DNA of 28,135 nt from a bacterium (GTDB taxonomy: Bacteria > Spirochaetota > UBA4802 > UBA5550), in NCBI GenBank assembly GCA_024224995.1, contig JAAENB010000456.1:1-28135 (forward strand), in the 5' to 3' direction. The notes under the pieces are model-generated. The model was given only the letters and a program-made list of their open reading frames with translations. It was not told where the DNA came from and searched no databases. The position numbers and the translations under genes are program-made. Of this stretch, positions 16,072 through 25,079 are shown piece after piece; position 1 is the first letter of the stretch; every line of letters begins with the position of its first letter.

Positions 16072-19000
16072 TTACTTGATATCAACAACAATAGCCGTTA
16101 AATCATCCCGGTAAATCGTGTCCTCCGAACCCCACTCCCGCAATTCATCGAACAATTTTGTAAGGAATTCCGAGGCAGACAGGTCCTTCCCTTCACGTAT
16201 TACCTTGAAAAAATTCCGTTCTCCAAACATCTCCCTGTCCTCATTGAGCGCTTCGGTGATCCCGTCTGTATATAAAAAGATCCGGTCTCCGGTTTCAATA
16301 TCAATTATATCCGATTCGAGGTTGATATCGTTAGCCCAGCCAATGGCACGTCCCTTGATCATATATTCATACACTTTGTCTTCATTTCTTTTATAAATGA
16401 TCAATGCTTCATGCCCTGCCCTGGCGTAACACAATTCCTTTTTTTCCATATCAATATACACATAAGAGGCGGTTAAAAACTGCTGTTCAATATTACCCGT
16501 TAAAACCTGGTTCATATGATCCAGAAATGTCACCGGATCATCTGCCAGGTGAACCTGCATGGTTGAAACAATTTTAACCATTGAAGCGATCAGGGCCGCG
16601 GATATTCCATGCCCCGAAACATCGGAAACCAGGATCCCTATCTTGTCGTCGTCCAGTACGTGAAAATCATAAAAATCTCCCCCAACGCTCTCCATTGGGC
16701 TGTATCGCGCCTGGATATCAAAATAAGGCAGCTCCGGTAATTCTTTTGGAATGGTTCCCATCTGAATCTTCCGCGCCACATCCAGATCCTTTTGTATGGC
16801 AACAAACTGTTTGCTTTCATTAATAGCTTCTTTCAGCATGGTATGAAAAATCATCCTGGTTAACAACTCGTACCGGGAAAAAGGCTTAATTAAATAATCA
16901 TTTCCCCCGGCAGCAAAACCCTCCATAAGATCATGAACCTGGTTCTTTGCTGTTAAAAAAATGATGGGCAGCTCATCAGGAGGATACACCTTCCTGATCC
17001 GGTGCGCTGTTTCATACCCGTTCATCCGGGGCATCATAACATCAAGGAGAACAATGTCGGGAAGCGCGGTCTTTAAAGTCTCCATTCCCTCAAAACCGGA
17101 GTGAGCAGTATTAACTTCTGCTCCTAATATTTTTAAATTATTCAGCATAACCTGAAGGTTAACGGGCTCATCATCAATAACCAGTACTTTGACTCCCCGG
17201 AGCTTTCCCGTGATCATCTCTTCAAGTTTGCTCTTCAGCTCAATGGAGTGCTCCTCTCTTTTTAAACTCACCGGAGCATCTTGTTTACCCGTTTTTTGTG
17301 AAAGGGCATTCTTCCCCTCTCTTGATGAACCGGTTTTTAGTACACGGGAATACTCTTTCTTCCCTCCAAATACAGGGATCGTAAAGCTGAATGTAGCCCC
17401 TTTTCCCATTTCCGAGTCCACAAAGATCTTGCCGCCATGAAGCTCTACCAGGCTTTTGGTTACTGCGAGCCCCAGGCCCGTTCCGCCATATACCCGCTCA
17501 ATAGAACTGTCTGCCTGCTCAAAAGATCTGAATATGAGGTTCTGTTTATCCCGGGGAACACCAATTCCGCTGTCGGCAACTTCAATCCTCAGTTTTCCGT
17601 TGTCCTCTCGCGCCGAAATTGAAACAAAACCGGAATCGGTAAATTTGATCGCATTTCCTACCAGGTTATGCAATATCTGCTGAAGCCGGTTTTCATCTCC
17701 AAGGGCAAAAGGCACATCTTCCCCGATCTTATTAATAAGTTCCAGGGATTTTCCCTGAACCAGGGGCCTGGACAGGGAGAGGACAATCTCAACCAATTGC
17801 CGTATGTCAAGAGGCCGGAGCTGCAGTTCCAGATCCTTGTTCTTTAACTTTGAAAAATCAAGGATATCGTTTACCAGGTTAAAAAGCCGCTTTCCGCTCG
17901 AAATGACCATAAACAGGTTATCGTTTGTTTCCTGGGGCAGCTCCCCGGTTGCTCCGTTAACCAGGGACTCGGCAATCCCGATTATACCGTTAAGAGGAGT
18001 GCGAAGCTCATGAGACGTGACCGAGAGGAATTCATCCTTTAATTTGTCTGCCTTGGAAAGATTTTCAATTGCCAGCCGCTGAGCGTCTTCTTTTTCCTGC
18101 TTGATAATATTAATCCGGTCGCCCAGGGCAAATGCCAGGAGCACAACCTCAAGAAGAGAACCAAGATGCTGGGCGTTTTCCGTAAAAAAGACACCGGGCA
18201 ATAATCCGAATGTATACAAAACAAAGATCATGGAACCCGTGAGAAAAAAAGTCCATGCAATCACATAAAAACGAGCGGCACGGTAGCCCCGTATAATACT
18301 TAAATAACCCGCAATAAGCAGAACACTAACACCGACTATATTCAGGAGCCCCGATGCCTGGATAGTAATCCAGTATTCAAGAAATAATGATCCCCCGCAT
18401 ATGACAAAATAGACCCCAACAACACAGTTCAGGATCATGTTTATCCGGGGCATATTTTCTTTTAATTTTAAAAAATCCTTACTAAAAATAATTGCCGCGA
18501 TACTTACGAAAGAAACAACAATGGGTACACTAATGTTGGCCCATACCGGAGAATTCGGCCATAAATACTGGAACGCAAAGCCGTCAAGTGATGCCCGCAC
18601 CAATATAAAAGAAATTACATATATAACATAGAGAATATAGGTCCGGTCCCTGATTATGAGAAAAAGAAAGAAGTTATATAATGCCATTATAAACAGGATA
18701 CCGTAAAAAAGACCATACCCCAGGTTCTCATTTTGCTGTTTTTCAATAAAAGAGGCAGTTGTTCTAAGATTTAACAGGACATTCAGCGAACCCGCTGTTT
18801 TTGTGCGCAAATATATCGTTTTTTCACGAAATGATTCTGTTTTAACCAGGAAAATAAAATCCCGGTTAATAAGCTCACGCTGGGCAAATATATTAGTATC
18901 CCCGGTATGGCTTGCTGAAAAAGTTCCGTCCCGCTGCTGCTGGTGAATAGCAACATTATCAAGAAGAGGATAGCCCAGCTCCAGAAGCCACTCTTTTGAC

Positions 19001-19356
19001 AAAACTTTTTTATCTTCGGGAGTATAGAGTAATTTAAACCTGATCCAATAGGCCGAATCAGTAAATCCGAAATTTAAAGCTCTTTTTTGGCACCTGGTAA
19101 ACTTTGTAGAGAAAGCTTCCGAACTGACGTCTTCTATCGACCATTTGTCCTCTTTATCTTCCAGGTACTCAAGATAGGTTCCTAAGCGGTAAAGACCGGT
19201 CCCATCCTTGAGATCTAACGGTTCTCCGGCCTCCAGAGACAGAATTCCGGAAAAAAGTATAATTCCAATAAGCAGGGAAAGCATTCGCGGATATCTCCGT
19301 ATCCTCCTGCCCCTTCCAAAACAATCTATCTTCCTGTTAGAATCACTATTTGCCAT
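16072..19356 (-). CDS. 7TMR-DISM hybrid histidine kinase with receiver and SpoIIE-type phosphatase
   Basis: 1094 residues. Signal segment at about 24-43, periplasmic 7TMR-DISM extracellular domain (about 50-195), seven transmembrane helices (about 205-415), then a cytoplasmic chain. The HisKA has phospho-acceptor His449 in SHELRTPLNG; the ATPase domain has the N box ILHNLVGNAIKFT, DSGIGVP and GGTGLGLAV. The receiver has phospho-acceptor Asp772 in LLDVMMPRMNG and Lys in LIKPF. The PP2C-like SpoIIE phosphatase (about 860-1094) has GGDFYDF and DVSGHG, which supply metal-binding Asp residues. It probably senses a periplasmic or carbohydrate ligand and controls a partner-switch anti-sigma antagonist by dephosphorylation. 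No anti-sigma partner is visible nearby. The M1 ribosome site is poor; Met25 (19284) has GGAG ten bases upstream, but would lose the basic stretch before the signal segment. Confidence 0.92.
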   Translation of the reverse strand: MANSDSNRKIDCFGRGRRIRRYPRMLSLLIGIILFSGILSLEAGEPLDLKDGTGLYRLGTYLEYLEDKEDKWSIEDVSSEAFSTKFTRCQKRALNFGFTDSAYWIRFKLLYTPEDKKVLSKEWLLELGYPLLDNVAIHQQQRDGTFSASHTGDTNIFAQRELINRDFIFLVKTESFREKTIYLRTKTAGSLNVLLNLRTTASFIEKQQNENLGYGLFYGILFIMALYNFFLFLIIRDRTYILYVIYVISFILVRASLDGFAFQYLWPNSPVWANISVPIVVSFVSIAAIIFSKDFLKLKENMPRINMILNCVVGVYFVICGGSLFLEYWITIQASGLLNIVGVSVLLIAGYLSIIRGYRAARFYVIAWTFFLTGSMIFVLYTFGLLPGVFFTENAQHLGSLLEVVLLAFALGDRINIIKQEKEDAQRLAIENLSKADKLKDEFLSVTSHELRTPLNGIIGIAESLVNGATGELPQETNDNLFMVISSGKRLFNLVNDILDFSKLKNKDLELQLRPLDIRQLVEIVLSLSRPLVQGKSLELINKIGEDVPFALGDENRLQQILHNLVGNAIKFTDSGFVSISAREDNGKLRIEVADSGIGVPRDKQNLIFRSFEQADSSIERVYGGTGLGLAVTKSLVELHGGKIFVDSEMGKGATFSFTIPVFGGKKEYSRVLKTGSSREGKNALSQKTGKQDAPVSLKREEHSIELKSKLEEMITGKLRGVKVLVIDDEPVNLQVMLNNLKILGAEVNTAHSGFEGMETLKTALPDIVLLDVMMPRMNGYETAHRIRKVYPPDELPIIFLTAKNQVHDLMEGFAAGGNDYLIKPFSRYELLTRMIFHTMLKEAINESKQFVAIQKDLDVARKIQMGTIPKELPELPYFDIQARYSPMESVGGDFYDFHVLDDDKIGILVSDVSGHGISAALIASMVKIVSTMQVHLADDPVTFLDHMNQVLTGNIEQQFLTASYVYIDMEKKELCYARAGHEALIIYKRNEDKVYEYMIKGRAIGWANDINLESDIIDIETGDRIFLYTDGITEALNEDREMFGERNFFKVIREGKDLSASEFLTKLFDELREWGSEDTIYRDDLTAIVVDIK

Positions 19357-19407
19357 GATAACTTTTTTTCATATTCTTTCGAAAATTACAAGTACATTTT
19401 ACCGGTA

Positions 19408-20619
19408 TTATACAATCGAACCGGTTACCGGTGAGCCGAACGTTTCTTTTTCAAAAACCATATGAACCAGCGATGTTCCTGTTTCCATACAAGCAGCTCC
19501 CATATACCAGGAATACTCATGAGCCTTATAAAGTCCACCGGGATATTTTTTCATTATTTCACTTTTATTTGCTTCCATGTTCTTAAACCATTCCTGGGCA
19601 GTCCGGGTATAATGAATGCCGAACTCTTCAAGATGAATCAAACGTAAATTACCTGTTTTCATAGCCGATTTAACCAGTGACCCCGGCGTGGGTGAGTCGG
19701 CATTGGGCATTAAAACCGCGGTAAAATTCAAATATTTGTTCTTATCGTCCATCATAAAGATCTCATTACCGTGATATATCATTGTATGGAGCACAAACCT
19801 GCCGCCGGGTTTTAGCCGGTCACTTAGCACCTGGAAATAGGTATCCATATAGTCCCTTCCCACATGCTCCGCCATGCCGCATGATACAATCCTGTCGTAC
19901 TCTCCTTCAAGTTCACGGTAATCGGTATAATCAAAGGTAATATGGGGATGCTTTTCCCGGCAGTAGGCAATCTGCTCCCTGCTCAAGGCTACCCCCCTGA
20001 TGTTAGCGCCTGTCTCTTCATGAATATAATTAGACAGGGTTCCCCAGCCGCATCCTATCTCCAGAACCTTGTGACTCTTTTCTATTCTCGCCTTTTTGGT
20101 GATTATTTTCATTTTATTCACCTGGGCCTCATCCAGTGAAGCCCCGGCATGAGGCCAGATGGCGCAGGAATAGAGCATTGTTGGCCCCAGCATCAGTTCA
20201 TAAAAATCATTCCCAATATCATAGGTTATGCCTATCTCTTTCCGGCAATTTTCAATAGTATTCCGCTTTTTATCCCAGATATTCTTCCTGGACATCCTTG
20301 CCTTAATACTAAAGGCGGAAAACTTCTTCATGAGCTGTCTAAAATACTCCTCATTAAGCATTAAAACCAACACTACTTTATAGGCCGAAGGAGAATTCCA
20401 TTTTCCCGTTACATATCCCATTCCCAGGCCAATCTCTCCCTGCGTAAGGGCATCATATAAAAAACCGGCATCCGTAATATTTATCACACCCCTGAGTTCC
20501 GAGTTTTTATCGCCAAATTGATACTGCTCATCCGCTCCTTCGTAAACAACAGTTAAAAAGCCAACCTTCACCTGGCTCAGAAGCCGGTGAAATAACATTT
20601 TACACACTTTTTCTTTCAT
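19408..20619 (-). CDS. Cyclopropane-fatty-acyl-phospholipid synthase family methyltransferase
   Basis: 403 residues from the chosen ATG. A SAM-dependent methyltransferase fold is shown by VLEIGCGWGT (near 185), with the family N-terminal part (YGLGMGYVTGKWNSP-like segment GEIGLGMGYVTGKW) and the C-terminal GGLYKAHEYSWYMGA typical of CFA synthases. It would transfer a methylene or methyl group from SAM to an unsaturated acyl chain in membrane phospholipid. An alternative GTG start at 20676 overlaps the upstream gene's stop and adds 19 residues, partly encoded by a 12-bp tandem repeat (RGFDRGF). I prefer the ATG because the family homology begins there and AGGA precedes it. Pairing with the FAD oxidoreductase upstream suggests a product other than plain cyclopropane, for example a methyl-branched or furan acyl chain, but this is not proven. 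Confidence 0.85.
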   Translation of the reverse strand: MKEKVCKMLFHRLLSQVKVGFLTVVYEGADEQYQFGDKNSELRGVINITDAGFLYDALTQGEIGLGMGYVTGKWNSPSAYKVVLVLMLNEEYFRQLMKKFSAFSIKARMSRKNIWDKKRNTIENCRKEIGITYDIGNDFYELMLGPTMLYSCAIWPHAGASLDEAQVNKMKIITKKARIEKSHKVLEIGCGWGTLSNYIHEETGANIRGVALSREQIAYCREKHPHITFDYTDYRELEGEYDRIVSCGMAEHVGRDYMDTYFQVLSDRLKPGGRFVLHTMIYHGNEIFMMDDKNKYLNFTAVLMPNADSPTPGSLVKSAMKTGNLRLIHLEEFGIHYTRTAQEWFKNMEANKSEIMKKYPGGLYKAHEYSWYMGAACMETGTSLVHMVFEKETFGSPVTGSIV

Positions 20620-20668
20620 ATGTCCTGCGTATCCTATAAATCCTCTATCAAATCCTCTATATTCCGCT

Positions 20669-22105
20669 TTATACACCCTGCTTTATCCCCTGTTCAATAT
20701 CCTGCTCCGCACCCTGTTTCTCATCATGCTTGTGGTATAAATACAAAAAATTCTTTATTGTGGTAAAATATTCTTTTTTTAATGTTCCGGGAAAATTTTT
20801 ATCCACCAATGCTTCCGCCTGGGCTGCTGCCGACTCTACTGACTCAAATTTTGTCATGCCTCCCACATAATAGACATTCTCCTCTCCCTGCATATCATTA
20901 CAATATTTATACATTCTTCGCTCTTTAAACTGAGGGAAATATTTCCATTTTTTAAAAGCCCGTACGGGCCCCGGTATTCCGCCAATTCCCTCAATATCCT
21001 GCTTGAGAGTTGCCAGAATCTCTTCTTTACTCCTGTTTTCATTTTTTTCCGTAGTGTAACAGACATGAAGAGAACTTTTATCATCGCCTGTCCCTTTTGT
21101 TATAAGACAAATATGGTCGAAATGCTCTTTTTTAGCGTTTTCCGATATAAGAAGAGTTTCAGTTGGAATTCCGGTGATTTCGCAGGCCACTGCCACATAG
21201 GAACAATAGCTCAAAGAATCACTCACCAGCTGTTCATTTTCATTGAATTCCATTAAACGGGCCGCCTTAGAAAGGGGCACCGCAAGCACCAGGGAATCAA
21301 AAAAATATTCTTTTTCCGGGTTGTTTCCCAATTGTTTTACCCGGACCGTAACTCCCGATTCTCCGCGGTCTATTCCTGCTATCTCAGTATTCAGGCGCAC
21401 GTCCAGATCCCGGGCCAGTGTTTCCACAAAGTGGCCATATCCCTTTTCAAACATCTTTGTTGATCCCTTCACCAGGGAGGTTTCACCCATTTTTACGGTA
21501 CTTTTTCCAAAAAGGATCACAAAAAAAGCAATTCCAAAAAAATGGACCGCGTGTACATAATGCAGCACATACCAGGTCCGTATATCCCGCAAATCTCCAT
21601 ACCCAAAGGATACAATTGCCAGTTCCAGCCAATCCCCAATCACCGTCAGGTTCTTTTTTTTACAAAAATCACGGAAAGAAAGCTCATAATCGGCAGGGAA
21701 TTCCCGGTACCGGTCGCTCCTGTCATAAAAAAATGAAAAACGGCAGGCATGATAAAAATAGACAAGCATCTCATATAAAATACGGATGGTTTTTCGCGCA
21801 GGCCAGTATAGTTTTCGAAATGAAAGGATCTCTCCTTTTCTTGACATAATCCTGTTTGGAGCCCGGTTCCGGAACCGTACCCCAACTTCCCGTGCCAGCT
21901 TTATTACCTGCCGGTATGATGGCGTTACTATTATCGCTCCCATTTCATAGGGTTTGCCGTTTTCATACCTGGTATAGCACTTTCCGCCAATCCTGTTCTC
22001 TTTCTCAAATACCGTAACAGAATGGCCTTTCTTTTTTAGTGTCCGCGCCGCTGTAATACCGCCAATTCCCGCGCCAATCACACAAATATTTTTTTTCTTC
22101 ATCAT
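20669..22105 (-). CDS. FAD-dependent oxidoreductase (amine oxidase/desaturase-like)
   Basis: 478 residues. The N-terminal dinucleotide fold is clear: ICVIGAGIGGITAARTL (7-23), then VTVFEKENRIGGKC, which is the FAD-binding signature of the phytoene desaturase/amine oxidase group. The C-terminal part has YYVGGMTKFESVESAAAQAE, the usual FAD-closing strand and helix. A hydrophobic stretch near 185-205 (HAVHFFGIAFFVILFG) may touch the membrane. It overlaps or abuts the CFA-type gene, so the two probably act on the same lipid substrate. FAD proteins of this kind beside CFA-type methyltransferases are known from lipid-modification operons. The start is either of two adjacent ATG codons (22105 or 22102); AAGGA is better spaced for the second. 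Substrate not known. Confidence 0.82.
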   Translation of the reverse strand: MMKKKNICVIGAGIGGITAARTLKKKGHSVTVFEKENRIGGKCYTRYENGKPYEMGAIIVTPSYRQVIKLAREVGVRFRNRAPNRIMSRKGEILSFRKLYWPARKTIRILYEMLVYFYHACRFSFFYDRSDRYREFPADYELSFRDFCKKKNLTVIGDWLELAIVSFGYGDLRDIRTWYVLHYVHAVHFFGIAFFVILFGKSTVKMGETSLVKGSTKMFEKGYGHFVETLARDLDVRLNTEIAGIDRGESGVTVRVKQLGNNPEKEYFFDSLVLAVPLSKAARLMEFNENEQLVSDSLSYCSYVAVACEITGIPTETLLISENAKKEHFDHICLITKGTGDDKSSLHVCYTTEKNENRSKEEILATLKQDIEGIGGIPGPVRAFKKWKYFPQFKERRMYKYCNDMQGEENVYYVGGMTKFESVESAAAQAEALVDKNFPGTLKKEYFTTIKNFLYLYHKHDEKQGAEQDIEQGIKQGV

Positions 22106-22204
22106 TCATCCTTATCATCGTATAAGAAATGAAAAAAAATATGTGCGATAAAAGTCAACAAGAATATTCTGCTTTCTTAGAAATATGCAGTTCCGATTCT
22201 GAAA

Positions 22205-22223
22205 GCGGGTTACGCAACCTCGC
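22205..22223 (-). terminator. Weak hairpin after the MutS-like gene
   Basis: Nine bases past the stop, the minus strand can fold GCGAGGTT against AACCCGC with one bulge and a four-base loop, followed by TTTC. The T tract is short, so this may be only a partial terminator. The rest of the 126-bp gap has TTGACT (near 22160) but no convincing -10 box before the oxidoreductase gene. Confidence 0.3.
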
Positions 22224-22231
22224 CCCCCGTT

Positions 22232-24034
22232 TCAAACCTCAAGCCCGATCATTCTCATGAGGTATATGGCATCTGAGGTGTTCGACACTCCCCTGCGCAT
22301 AATATAATCAAAATAGATTGTATCGTCTGTATAGCCTTCTTTGAAATAATAATTGCTTATGGCAAGATCGGGCTCTTCTTCCAGGCCCGCTAGTTCAAGA
22401 TCATGGGTCGATACCAGGCCGGCTACGCCTTTCCGGCTCAAATCCCGCAATATTGTTGCAGCCCCTATCTGCCGGTCCCTGCTGTTGGTTCCCCGGAAAA
22501 TCTCATCAAGCAGGAACATCATGGGTTCTTCTCTGCGTGAGGCCTCTATTATCATCTTTACCCGCAACAGCTCCGCGTAAAACGATGATATATTCTTTTC
22601 AAGGTTATCATTCACCCGCATTGATGAATAAATATCCATTAGTGAACAGGTAAATGTCTTCGCGCATACCGGTGCTCCGGCATAGGCCAGAACCAGGTTT
22701 ATTCCCACGATCCGGAGCATGGTGCTTTTTCCCGACATATTAGAGCCGGTGATTATTAAAATACTCCCGGGACCTTCAATTCGAAAATCATTCGTTACCC
22801 GTGTCTCTGCCGGCAGCAGGGGATGGCTTATCTCCTCTGCCGAATAATGATACGCTTCATGGGAAATAAGGGGTTTTGCCCAATCCGGATTGTCGTACCG
22901 GGCTCCTGCCAGGCTCGACACTGCTTCCAGTCTGCCAATTGCCTCAAGCCAGGACCGGAGTCCGGCCCCTGAGCGCTCTTTCCAGTTTTCAAGCGCGATT
23001 ATACACTGGTAATCCCAGAGAAACAGCATATTTACCAAAAAATGAAGCGAACTGAACCGCATTCCCATATAATCCGTTATCCGGTCCAGTTTTCGCACCT
23101 GCTCCGATGCCGGTTCTCCTGCTTTTTGTTCTGTTTTTTGACGCTGGGCTGCCAGGTATGGCGCGGTAAACTCCTCCTGTTCCACCATGCGGAGCAGTTC
23201 CTGGTACGTTTGCAGCTGATCCTTATATTTTCCCGTTAGCTCAAATACCCGGCTTGCTTTCTTCCGGTTTATCCAGGCAACCAGGAGCTGAAGACAAAAA
23301 AAGAGCGCCGGTACTGCCGCGGGTACGGCCGGAACCAGTATTGCCGCTGCCGCAAGAAGAACTGCTGCCGCAGGCAGTATTCTCACCAGCGCCCGCTGCC
23401 AGGTCTTTGCCAGTACCCGTTCCGGTTCTTCAGCCCAGCGTACCAGGAGTTCCGGATTCAACAGAGCTTTCCGCCGCTCCATTCCTTCGGCCTGAAATTT
23501 CTGGCGCCAGTCGATCTTTTCCGACAGTTCCCATACCGCTTCCTGCCGGTTTAATATCGCGTCCCGCCTCTTTTCCGGCTCCTTAAGCAAATCCCCGAGA
23601 AAAATACGTCCGTAATACGTATTTGCCCTGCTGACCCACTGATATAGTGAACCGTGCCCGAATATATCCAGGTCTAACGTATATTTATGATCCCGGTTTA
23701 CGAACTCCTCTCCGTCATCCTTAAATTCCAGCCATTTTCCCTGTAACCGCTGAATAGAATTAGCGTTTATTCCTATCAAATGAGTAGTAATTCTTCTTTC
23801 ACGATCTATTGTATCATGCCGTTTTACCAGGTATATAAATACCGCGAAAATTGCCGCGAAAAGCAGAGCTGCCATTAAATTCAGACCGCTGGTATACAAA
23901 ATAACAAGGCCCGCCCCTCCTGCCGCAAAAACCAGGAGCCTGATCCTGCTCAGACGGTTGTACTGTGCTGTCTGCTCTTCCAGCAATTGAGTAAAATCTT
24001 CTTTCCGCTTTTTATACGATTCAATCGGATTCAC
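22232..24034 (-). CDS. Membrane-anchored MutS-like ATPase
   Basis: 601 residues from GTG at 24034. The start is chosen because AGAGGA lies seven bases upstream; the next in-frame ATG (24082) lies deep within lgt. Two transmembrane hairpins occur at about 31-70 and 212-250. A MutS-type ATPase domain fills the C-terminal third, with the P loop GSNMSGKST (Lys436) and Walker B FLLDEIFRGTN, followed by STHD. Mismatch-recognition and clamp domains of true MutS (over 800 residues) are absent, so this belongs to the short, membrane-linked MutS-related family whose role is not established. It overlaps the lgt stop by 14 bp, so the two are translationally coupled. The C terminus ends near a weak hairpin. 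Confidence 0.85.
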   Translation of the reverse strand: MNPIESYKKRKEDFTQLLEEQTAQYNRLSRIRLLVFAAGGAGLVILYTSGLNLMAALLFAAIFAVFIYLVKRHDTIDRERRITTHLIGINANSIQRLQGKWLEFKDDGEEFVNRDHKYTLDLDIFGHGSLYQWVSRANTYYGRIFLGDLLKEPEKRRDAILNRQEAVWELSEKIDWRQKFQAEGMERRKALLNPELLVRWAEEPERVLAKTWQRALVRILPAAAVLLAAAAILVPAVPAAVPALFFCLQLLVAWINRKKASRVFELTGKYKDQLQTYQELLRMVEQEEFTAPYLAAQRQKTEQKAGEPASEQVRKLDRITDYMGMRFSSLHFLVNMLFLWDYQCIIALENWKERSGAGLRSWLEAIGRLEAVSSLAGARYDNPDWAKPLISHEAYHYSAEEISHPLLPAETRVTNDFRIEGPGSILIITGSNMSGKSTMLRIVGINLVLAYAGAPVCAKTFTCSLMDIYSSMRVNDNLEKNISSFYAELLRVKMIIEASRREEPMMFLLDEIFRGTNSRDRQIGAATILRDLSRKGVAGLVSTHDLELAGLEEEPDLAISNYYFKEGYTDDTIYFDYIMRRGVSNTSDAIYLMRMIGLEV

Positions 24035-24983
24035 TTTTGTCCTCTTTTTCCACTTCTTCTTCAAGCTCTTCTGCCTGCACAATAGGGACCGGTGCAGGTG
24101 GTTTCCACAGCAGCAATCCTCCCAGGACTACGGAACATATTGCCCAGAGCAGAAGCCCTGCTTGTATTCCCGACATCCCCAAAAATACCGGCGGCGGGCT
24201 ATCGGCACGGATAAATTCGATAAAAAACCTGAGCAGGGAATAACCGCCCGTATGAATAAAAAATATCAGCATCATTCTATTGCTTTTTTCTTTGAGATCG
24301 GCAAACCCTGTGGCCAGCAGCCGTTTAAATACTAATATTACTATCACCATTAAAACGATATCACCAAAAAATTCATAGAGCTGCGTTGGATGAAGGGGCG
24401 CGCTTACCAGGGATTCTTTACCCATAAGCCCCCACTGGTAGGCCCAATCCCAGGGAATTCCGGTGTGTCTTGCTGCGGTTTCAAACGACGGGATCATTAT
24501 TCCGTACTTTGGGTATTGCACTCCCCAGGGCAGCGTTGTTGCAATTCCATGGGAATCTCCATTTAAAAAACAGCCTACCCGGCCAACTGCCTGTGCCAGG
24601 AGCAGTGCCGGTGAAATTACGGCAAACAGGGAGGCGAACGACATCCCCGATCTCCGGGTATAGATCCAGGCAACCAGGATCCCTCCTGCCAGGCCGCCCG
24701 TTACACTGGAACCGCCTTCCCAGACCCGGAACAATACCAGGGGATCGCTAAAAAATGAAAACCCTTCCCAGAATATCACATGCGACAGCCGCACTCCCAA
24801 TAATGCCCCTATTATTGTCCACACGACTGTCCTGTCGTATATGTCAAGATCCAGCCCATACTTATTTACCCTGGGCCGTGCCCATAACAACCCTATTACA
24901 AAAGACAGCCCAATATATAATCCTTCATAAAAATAAATCGTACTTAATCCAATAAAACTCAAATCAACGTGAATTGGAAACAT
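24021..24983 (-). CDS. lgt: Prolipoprotein diacylglyceryl transferase
   Basis: 320 residues from ATG at 24983, chosen because AAGGAG lies eight bases upstream; a longer frame reaching 25061 would read through an intergenic repeat. Lgt moves diacylglycerol from phosphatidylglycerol to the lipobox cysteine of prolipoproteins in the inner membrane. Seven or so hydrophobic helices are present. Family features: GRVGCFLNGDSHG (the Lgt signature, keeping its essential Arg), PLHPTQLYE and LLRFFIEFIRAD. The segment WEGGSSVTGGLAGG corresponds to E. coli WDGGMSFHGG, but has Thr95 where E. coli has essential His103. The tail is acidic and charged (about 305-320). The downstream gene overlaps its stop. 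Confidence 0.9.
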   Translation of the reverse strand: MFPIHVDLSFIGLSTIYFYEGLYIGLSFVIGLLWARPRVNKYGLDLDIYDRTVVWTIIGALLGVRLSHVIFWEGFSFFSDPLVLFRVWEGGSSVTGGLAGGILVAWIYTRRSGMSFASLFAVISPALLLAQAVGRVGCFLNGDSHGIATTLPWGVQYPKYGIMIPSFETAARHTGIPWDWAYQWGLMGKESLVSAPLHPTQLYEFFGDIVLMVIVILVFKRLLATGFADLKEKSNRMMLIFFIHTGGYSLLRFFIEFIRADSPPPVFLGMSGIQAGLLLWAICSVVLGGLLLWKPPAPVPIVQAEELEEEVEKEDKSESD

Positions 24984-25004
24984 ATATATTACTCCTTTAA
25001 AAAA

Positions 25005-25076
25005 GTTGGCAGTTGACGGTTGACGGTTGACGGAGGCAGTCTCTCCTCTGCCAACCGGCAACCGCCAACTGTCAAC
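25005..25076. repeat. Imperfect palindrome with TTGACGG tandem repeat between lepB and lgt
   Basis: Three tandem TTGACGG copies occupy 25013-25033. The 22-bp segment 25005-25026 pairs with 25055-25076 with three mismatches, and an inner GGCAG/CTGCC stem (25035-25039 with 25048-25052) sits in the loop. It fills most of the 96-bp gap and may be an mRNA hairpin that separates lepB from lgt expression. No T run follows it. Confidence 0.55.
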
Positions 25077-25079
25077 TAA

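Noticed and set aside
24035..24082. ATG at 24082 as the start of the MutS-like gene
   Set aside because: It lies deep within lgt and the added residues are very basic and without homology; the GTG at 24034 has a good ribosome site.
24984..25061. Longer lgt start at 25061
   Set aside because: The added 26 residues are translated from the TTGACGG intergenic repeat, and the ATG at 24983 has AAGGAG at ideal spacing.
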